From contig NC_073746.1 of the NCBI RefSeq assembly GCF_029784135.1, positions 5,563,136-5,627,135 of the forward strand: a stretch of DNA of 64,000 bases, in the 5' to 3' direction. Each line of letters starts with the position of its first letter. Within the stretch, counting starts at the first letter, position 1. Source of the stretch: Toxorhynchites rutilus septentrionalis (taxonomy: Eukaryota > Arthropoda > Insecta > Diptera > Culicidae). A model generated the notes under the pieces. The model worked only from the letters and a program-made list of their open reading frames with translations. It did no database searches and had not been told where the DNA came from. The position numbers were made by a program, and so were the translations under genes. Below are positions 58,551-64,000 of this stretch, one piece after another.

Positions 58551-58800
58551 ATGCATAATAACATAAACATTAGATTTAATTCTTCTATACAAAGCCGTAG
58601 CAAACTTTTTTTATCAATATGTATGATCGTTGCAAATCGGCTGAATAAGCTTCTCCAGAGCGTGAATCCCGAATTATTTTCACTACGCACAAATATTTTG
58701 AGGCTTTTCAAAACAGAGCTAGATAATTATAAGAAACCAAAATATTTGACGAATTTAAGAAATAATAACGAGAACAACTTTACCTTGTATGATATGTATG
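58551..58800 (+). pseudogene. possible hAT transposase fragment
   Basis: The frame from 58551 reads NRLNKLLQSVNPELFSLRTN and then ILRLFKTELDNYKKPKYL. The pattern (two to three leucine-rich helices, LNxLLQSxxPxL, LxKxxLxNYxKPxYL) resembles the helical segment between catalytic parts of ZMYM/KIAA-type hAT transposases. It lies inside an element with hAT ends and an 8-bp duplication, which supports the reading. The frame runs 35 codons into the nested TA element at 58803, so its end is not natural. Only weak motif similarity, no catalytic residues. Confidence 0.45.
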
Positions 58801-58802
58801 TA

Positions 58803-59012
58803 GAGGAACTGGTAAAAATTCGGTACCCCGTGGGTAAGTTGGTACCCACCCGGATCTCCGGCGGTAATGAGCGCACTCTGGTGGTGAATGAAAAATAGTA
58901 TTCTAGTAATATAGTAACAAACGTCAGATGTCAAAAACCCAAAATATCTGTGTTTTTTTTTTAAAACGAATTCGAGTAAGTGTATCGAGATTTTAATCAC
59001 AAATTTCATGGA
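58803..59012 (+). mobile_element. TA element (GAGGAACTGG ends), copy 2, nested and truncated
   Basis: Preceded by TA (58801-58802). Matches 34820-34990 with few changes (GAGGAACTGGTAaAAATTCG, GATCTCCGGCGGTAATGAGC), then skips about 110 bp and matches 35103-35147 (ACGAATTCGAGTaAGTGTA). The right terminal repeat is missing. It lies within the hAT-like element, so it is younger than that insertion. Confidence 0.85.
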
Positions 59013-59237
59013 AGACGACGGATATTGTAGAACAAAATAATAAGAATGTAGAATAAAAAAGAATATATGCAATACTGCCTATAAAAATGATACTTTTGTT
59101 TCTCGAAATCGACACGAACTATCCGGACAAGCCAATATGAACTATCCTGATTATTCCTGATTTTTATTTTCATTCTTCCTGATTTTTTAAAATTTTAGGT
59201 TGGCAACCCTGACCCCGATAAAGAAATGAAATACGTA

Positions 59238-59389
59238 TTTTTTTTCTCTGTATTATAGTGACTTTCAACATTTTTGGCTGGTTCGTCACTTTTACCTTTC
59301 ATTTCGGAAGAATTTCGGGAGTGAGAATTGAACTCGTGACCTTTAGCGTGAGAATTATGGATGTTACCACTACGCCAGATCGCCTCCAC
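59238..59389 (-). mobile_element. tRNA-derived SINE type A, copy 3
   Basis: Minus-strand SINE bounded by 13-bp repeats AATGAAATACGTA (59225-59237) and AATGAAACACGTA (59390-59402), one mismatch. Landmarks match copy 2 (GATCTGGCGTAGTGG, CACGAGTTCAATTCTCAC, GTGACGAACCAGCC). It sits in the right part of the interrupted R3 copy. Confidence 0.92.
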
Positions 59390-59510
59390 AATGAAACACG
59401 TAGTCCTACGTCAAAAAAAGTTATCCTGCTCCGAGTGGTCATTTAACTACACTGACGGTTTGCCTTCTTCTTCTTCTACCCTCTCTTATCTTTTTTTATT
59501 TGTGTTATAC

Positions 59511-59576
59511 ATGCTTCGAAATTGAATATTATATTCAAATTCCAAACATGTATAACACAAATTGGAATTTGCTTTT
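59511..59576. repeat. inverted repeat, 16-bp perfect arms
   Basis: ATTTGTGTTATACATG and its exact complement CATGTATAACACAAAT flank about 34 bp. Could be a stem-loop or a small MITE remnant. Confidence 0.7.
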
Positions 59577-59976
59577 TTACGTAGGACACCGTCTTAAGTT
59601 AGAGTATCAATCTAGTAACTACTGCTGTGAACGGATTCCGATGGTTTGCATACCAATCGAATCGTAAGCTCTTTAAGATTAATTTGATATGCCATTAATT
59701 ACGATTTTCTACTTCGTGAATGATTTAAGTTAATGAAAAATGGGAGCATTCCCATTTCAATCAGGCGGACGTAAATCAGTCGCTCGAAATGCAAATGCAA
59801 TGAACAAACAGTGCAAAATGTGGGGAGAGGGAATAGTGTAATTTGAACATAGCCGTTTTTATTTCATTGTGCATGTTAGGGAGCCAATGAAATGGAAATG
59901 GCCAATGGGATTTTTGAACGGGACATCCTGCAAAATGTTAATTCAAGCGAAAAAATAGCCTATGCTAATTTTCGCA

Positions 59977-60089
59977 GAGATCACGAGTTCAATTCTCACT
60001 CCCGACATTCTTCTAAAAATGGAAGTAAAAGTGACGAACCAGCCGAAAAGTGTTGAAAGTCACTATAATAGAGAGAAGAAAAAAAAGAC
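59977..60089 (+). mobile_element. tRNA-derived SINE type A, copy 4, 5'-truncated
   Basis: Begins at the B box (GATCACGAGTTCAATTCTCA) and runs through GACATTCTTCtAAAAATGGAA, GTGACGAACCAGCC and AAAGTCACTATAATAgAG to an A-rich tail. The A box is missing; no duplication seen. Confidence 0.85.
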
Positions 60090-60605
60090 ACCAATGTTTG
60101 AGTTTTTTGAAAACCGTAAAACGGGCAAAGGGGGAGCTACATGAAATCGGGGTTTTTTAAAAAAAAATATACCAAATGTTGAAAATTGCATGAAACGTTT
60201 TTTTTTTGTCAAAATCGACTCTTTGGCAAACTGGGTTTTTCAGTCTAAAATATCGATTTTAACGAAAAAAAATTGAGATAATAGTAACTCTCGACGGTTC
60301 ATGCTATTTCAAAACATTTGACATCAACATCTTTCAAAAGTTGGTTTCCAGTTTTCGTAAAAATTCAAACTTTGACGTCCGATTGAGCCGAAATTTAGCA
60401 TAGAGTATTTTTTCCGGGAATTAGATTTTTGAAAGAAGTTTGTGATGAATTATGTGTAAGCTGTATGTAATTATGTATCAGCTTGCGCAAAAAGTAAAAA
60501 CGGTAAAAAAAGGAAAAATCGTTGGTGCAGTAAACGCCACCAATGTAGTGAGTATACCCATTTTTTTTAATTGTAGAGAATTTTTCTGCGTAGTTTCTCA
60601 AAATA

Positions 60606-61107
60606 CAGGTCGGACTCGATATGTTCCTAATATATACAATTTCGAATATATACAATTTTAGACGATTATATACAATAATTATTTTTTCATATTCCAAATA
60701 TGATTTTATTCAAGAAGAAAATGTAATATTTCAACGCTGAGGTTATTTATTATGCTGTGGAGTAAAAATAGTGATTTTTAAAGAATCTAAGGAATTGTTT
60801 AAAATGACATTGCAACGAAATTAAAAAAAGAGTCTTTAGTCACTCTTAATACGTAGCTTGATACGTAGAAGGATTTTGTTCTTGAAATATGATCCGCTAT
60901 CACATTTTGGAAGAATCCAGATATATGTAAGTTTTTTATGTGAGAAAGGTATTTTCTGACTTTAAGGGGATGAATCAAAATTTAAATGTTTCATTTATAT
61001 TTTAAAAAACGAAAACTATATGTATATAAAACCATTTTAAAACATGTTTTCCGATTCGATTATATACATTGGAAAATCAAAAACTGTATATAATCGAGTC
61101 CACCCTG
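60606..61107 (-). mobile_element. TA-flanked element P, copy 3 (inverted)
   Basis: Left end CAGGTCGGACTCGAT after TA (60604-60605), right end ATCGAGTCCACCCTG followed by AT, so the right target copy is changed. Interior landmarks (CCAAATATG, ATTCAAGAAGAAAATGTAA) match the complement of 23880-23950. 502 bp, no nested insertion. Confidence 0.65.
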
Positions 61108-61573
61108 ATGCACGTTGTTTGCCTGCTTTTGTGCCAAATAAGAACAAGTTATTGTTAATGTAGCCACAACAGCATTGTCACTTTGATTACTTTGTGTTAT
61201 TGAAGTTTTTTGTTCGTTTTTGTACTAATTTGAACAACATTTTCACATTTTCAACAACCCTTGTGTCACAAAAATTGCCAGAAATATATAAGGCCAACAC
61301 TACTTCAAAATGATATTGCATTTATGGATCACCTCATATTGAATAAATAACTAAGTTTAGAAAACTATTTACACGCCGATCGATTCGATTGAAAGAATAA
61401 AGACTTCTATGCATATTAGTTAGAAAAAAACCCTTATCTTGCCCAATTCAATATTCAATTATTCAAAATTAGAATAGTTACAAGCTGGAGGAAGTGAGGG
61501 GGTTACCAAAAAAAAAGGTGAGACATGGTGTACACGATTCTAACCCTTCTGCTTATCTGAAACAAAAAGAACG
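61108..61573. other. no recognised feature
   Basis: Unassigned AT-rich DNA up to the LTR. Confidence 0.35.
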
Positions 61574-61966
61574 TGTTCTGAATCAGTAAAGACTGTGTCC
61601 TGAAAAGTGGAACTTTCATTACTTTTGGAACCATAAACCAGCCAATAAACTATTCCGGATTTATACGTATTCAACCTCTAATTCTCGAATCATCAGCATT
61701 GTTTGAATTATAATCAAAAAGTCGGTCACCCTATGCGCGGAACTACTACCTCCTCAACTAAGCTCAGCTTCCGTTAGTGGTCTCTGTACCAATAGATTAG
61801 CTGAAACAATAGGCCAGTTAGATCATACCCAGAGGAGTGTATAGTTCGTGCGCGCGCTTAGAAGAGTTCAACCGTTTATTTGAATATATCGTTTACCAGT
61901 TTATCTTTGGCTATTTTATTATCCCGCCACCCGAAATCCAGTGAAATAACAAATCCTGTTTGAACA
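61574..61966 (+). mobile_element. BEL/Pao retrotransposon 5' LTR
   Basis: A 393-bp segment beginning TGTTCTGAATC and ending GTTTGAACA, with 5-bp inverted ends TGTTC/GAACA. A primer binding site starts two bases after the end, which fixes the right boundary. An AATAAA at 61644-61649 is a candidate polyadenylation signal. The 3' LTR lies beyond the window, so the left boundary rests on the inverted end only. Confidence 0.8.
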
Positions 61967-61968
61967 TT

Positions 61969-61988
61969 TGGTCCTTCGAGCCGGATTT
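61969..61988 (+). other. primer binding site complementary to tRNA-Tyr 3' end
   Basis: TGGTCCTTCGAGCCGGATTT is complementary to CCA plus the acceptor and T-arm end of animal tRNA-Tyr (…AAATCCGGCTCGAAGGA). It primes first-strand synthesis. It starts two bases after the LTR end, the usual spacing. Confidence 0.85.
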
Positions 61989-62565
61989 CGGGGACGAATA
62001 AAGGCCAAGAAAGTGAGCCAAGTTGTGCGATTGAAGTTGAGTGAACTTTCGGTGTGCCATTGTTGGCTTGTCGTGGAATTATTCCACACAGAAAAAGTGG
62101 TTTGCGGAGGAAGATACTACGAATTGTCGAACCTGCGGAAAGGATAGCGGAGCTTAAGTGGCGACAGAAACTGCTGGGAACCATCGGATCGTATCTGCGG
62201 AAGGACATATAGAGTGATAAGTACTGCATGTTAACAAAAGGTTTGTGGTGGCTTGGTGCATGAAAGGCCGCCATTGCATGACGAAAAACGAATAAATGAA
62301 ATTGGCTTACAAAACTGGGAGTTTTATTGATTAAATACACGTTTCCCCTGAGATTGTGGTTTATCGGGTTGGTTCACCAATATTCTGAATATTTCTTCCT
62401 CTAACTGTCTGTTCGATTGGTTCTCGTTATACAGTAAACGGTCGTCAGTCAATTACATATTATACATTACAAGTCGCGCAGGACGTAGAGTAGATTGAGA
62501 TCAAAGAGTGTGCACAGCTTATACTGGGGTAGTGTGACAGTGAACAGTGGTGAAATTCAGTGAAC
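61989..62565 (+). promoter_or_regulatory. BEL/Pao 5' leader
   Basis: About 577 bp between the primer site and the gag start, where packaging signals would lie. No motif is recognised. A minus-strand frame of 154 codons across the LTR and leader is unassigned and probably chance. Confidence 0.6.
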
Positions 62566-62904
62566 ATGGATCATAATTTACGAGATTTGCTGAAGCAGGA
62601 ACGGTTTTTACGCAAGAAGTTCGACACGGTACGAAATTTCCTACATAACTTCGACGCAGATCAACATAATTGCCAATTGGACGTTCGACTACAGCGGCTC
62701 GAGGAAACTTTTAAGGAGTTCCAGATCGTACGTCAAAGGATCGAGTTACTCGCAGAAGAAGAAAGTGAGCAAACACCACCCGAGCCTAAGGAGACGGAAA
62801 AAGAATGGGCAGAACGCGTAACCGGTTTGAACTTAGCCAGAGAAGAAGAAAATTGGAAGGTACTGTCCGATAATGGAAGAAATTTTCTGCACTTTGAAGG
62901 GTGA
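62566..62904 (+). pseudogene. BEL/Pao gag, N-terminal part, ended by a frameshift
   Basis: From the ATG at 62566 (a GTG at 62560 is in frame but unlikely to start) the frame reads MDHNLRDLLKQERFLRKKFD and continues as a charged, coiled-coil-like stretch to a stop at 62904. Gag-type sequence resumes in the next frame from about 62873, so a single-base change near 62860-62880 splits the gene. The N-terminal coiled coil is typical of BEL/Pao gag proteins. Described as it stands; no repaired version is given. Confidence 0.8.
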
Positions 62905-64000
62905 AATTATGTCCCTGAAGCAACATGAGCGTCGGTCAGAACCAACTGTAAGATCATCAACCACAGAATTTGGTGAGACATCGGTAGGACTATCTCGTAT
63001 GAAACTCCCAGACATCCGCCTACCAACTTTCAGTAGGCAACTGAAAGAATGGATGATATTCCGTGACAATTTTCAGAACCTGATTCATCGAAATAACCAG
63101 TTGATGCCCATGGACAAGTTTACGTATTTGCGATCCTCACTGATAGGAGAGGCGTTAAAGGCAATTGACTCTGTGGAGTTATCAGCAGTTAATTATGAGG
63201 TGGCGTGGACGTTGTTACAAAACCGTTATGAGAATCGTAAATTGATTGTAAAAGCTTATCTAGATGCCTTGTTCGCTGTGGAGAGTATGAAGAAAGAAAG
63301 TTACGATTCACTGAATCGGCTAATCAGCGATTTCGAGATGAATCTCATGATGTTGGACAAAGTGGGGGAACCAACAGCTAACTGGAGCACATTGTTGGTT
63401 CATATGATGTGTACGCGACTAGATGGGACAACTCTCCGACATTGGGAGTCTCACCATAACTCCAAGGACGTGCCTAGCTATGAGAAACTAATCCAGTTTC
63501 TTCGAAACCATTGTTCGGTTTTACAATCGGTTGCTGGTAACAAGCCAGTACCGATGGAAGATAAGCGATCCAAGATATGTATCAGTCATACGACCACTCA
63601 CACTTTTAATAAATGTTTTTTCTGTGGAGAAGCGTTTCATTCTGCCTTCCGTTGTATGAAGTTTTTAAAAATGAAGACTTCCGAACGAGTGGAAATATCC
63701 CGTCGACACGCGCTGTGTCTCAACTGTCTGTCACCTGGTCATCAAGCTCGTGTCTGTAACAAGGGATCCTGTCACCACTGTCGACAGAAGCACCACTCGC
63801 TGTTGCACACAAACTCATACCCGATCAATTCCTCTGTCGCGCAATCAAAAAGTCAAACCACCAATCAACAGCAGTTACAAACACCTCGATCGAACCTCAA
63901 CCAACCGATACACACTCAGACGACACAAACACGCACAAACTCACTCCCAGTTATACACTCCAACATCAGCCAATCACCTACCACCACAAACCAGTCATGC
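62873..64000 (+). pseudogene. BEL/Pao gag, main part, runs off the window
   Basis: Open from about 62873 to the window end (about 376 codons) in the frame one base away from the N-terminal part. It contains the Pao-type gag block (DUF1759-like) with LPDIRLPTFSRQLKEW and FRDNFQNLIH near the start, then EALKAIDSVELSAVNYEVAW. Two zinc knuckles follow: CFFCGEAFHSAFRC and CLNCLSPGHQARVC, then CHHCRQKHHSLLH, as in BEL/Pao elements that code for gag-pol in one frame. A Q/T-rich tail comes after. The protease, RT, RNase H and integrase would lie downstream of the window. Not a complete copy here, and the 5' frameshift suggests this copy is inactive. Confidence 0.88.

Larger units (their letters stand above)
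58309..59211 (+). mobile_element. hAT-like element (903 bp) with 8-bp duplication
   Basis: Ends CAGAGATGCCAACCTTCCTG and, complemented, CAGGGTTGCCAACCTAAAAT. CAG-starting inverted repeats with an 8-bp duplication (ATCCCGAT at 58301-58308, ACCCCGAT at 59212-59219) are the hAT pattern. TATCCTGATTTTT-type motifs recur at both subterminal regions. The central part carries a possible hAT transposase remnant and a nested TA element. Confidence 0.85.
58140..59420 (+). repeat. dispersed repeat R3, copy 3, split by a hAT element and a SINE
   Basis: The left part 58140-58308 (TTTTGTCTTTCGAATT, GGTAACGCTTTCAATTTT, ACTTTGAACTTACATCCC) continues after the hAT-like insertion at 59212-59237 and after the SINE at 59390-59420 (CACGTAGTCCTACGTC). 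The order matches copy 1 at 2410-2600. Confidence 0.7.

Noticed and set aside
61876..62340. 154-codon minus-strand frame near the BEL/Pao LTR
   Set aside because: It overlaps the LTR, primer site and leader on the opposite strand and has no recognisable domain.
1..64000. CRISPR arrays, rRNA genes, operons or endogenous viral genes of RNA viruses
   Set aside because: No regularly spaced direct repeats with unique spacers, no rRNA similarity, and no frame resembling a viral replicase or nucleoprotein; the only virus-like coding is the BEL/Pao retroelement gag.

Overview
This is a repeat-dense piece of eukaryotic (insect) DNA with no complete host gene that I can recognise. The repeat content points to a culicine mosquito, probably Aedes or a close relative. 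It has two copies of a DD37E Tc1/mariner-type transposon (the ITmD37E group, known from mosquitoes), an I-type non-LTR retrotransposon family with an RNase H domain, tRNA-derived SINEs, many AT-rich TA-flanked MITE-like elements, and a BEL/Pao LTR retrotransposon. The species call is inference. There are no bacterial features, CRISPR arrays, rRNAs or convincing functional tRNA genes.

Layout. 0-4.9 kb: diverged repeats, a possible solo LTR, a tRNA-like SINE and two mariner transposase remnants. 4.96-6.24 kb: ITmD37E copy 1, broken. 6.2-10.5 kb: a Helitron-like remnant, unassigned DNA and two ACGCGG-rich repeats. 10.5-12.6 kb: 5'-truncated LINE copy A. 13.2-14.3 kb: a piggyBac-like C-terminal fragment, then a non-LTR fragment and an NTF2-like coding fragment with a frameshift. 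14.3-17.0 kb: no recognised repeats. 17.27-18.58 kb: ITmD37E copy 2, nearly intact. 18.62-21.84 kb: LINE copy B, 5'-truncated but with a 953-codon open frame. 22.4-24.8 kb: a SINE, a MITE nested in another MITE, and a second SINE type with a perfect 12-bp duplication. 25-28 kb: no recognised repeats. 28.1-31.25 kb: older, diverged LINE copy C. 31.3-38.2 kb: degenerate tandem repeats, three MITE-type elements, a 600-bp GAGAGTA-type microsatellite and a long hairpin. 38.2-41.8 kb: no recognised repeats. 41.8-42.8 kb: a pogo-like element with a psq helix-turn-helix exon. 42.9-48.8 kb: full-length LINE copy D. 49-57.5 kb: mostly unassigned, with a tandem array and a SINE. 57.5-61.1 kb: a stack of nested elements (hAT-like, MITE, SINE). 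61.57 kb to the end: the 5' LTR, tRNA-Tyr-type primer binding site and gag region of a BEL/Pao retrotransposon that runs off the window.

Almost every coding signal belongs to a mobile element. Target-site duplications can be read directly for many insertions, so the order of events can be reconstructed in several places. The long repeat-free blocks (about 14.3-17.0, 25-28, 38.2-41.8 and 50-54.5 kb) are the likeliest places for host regulatory DNA or short exons, but I could not assign any. I found no convincing new biological system. The best candidates for a second look are the 157-bp-arm hairpin at 37.55-37.90 kb, the pogo-like element with internal copies of its terminal motif, the frameshift shared by both DD37E transposases, and the NTF2-like fragment.
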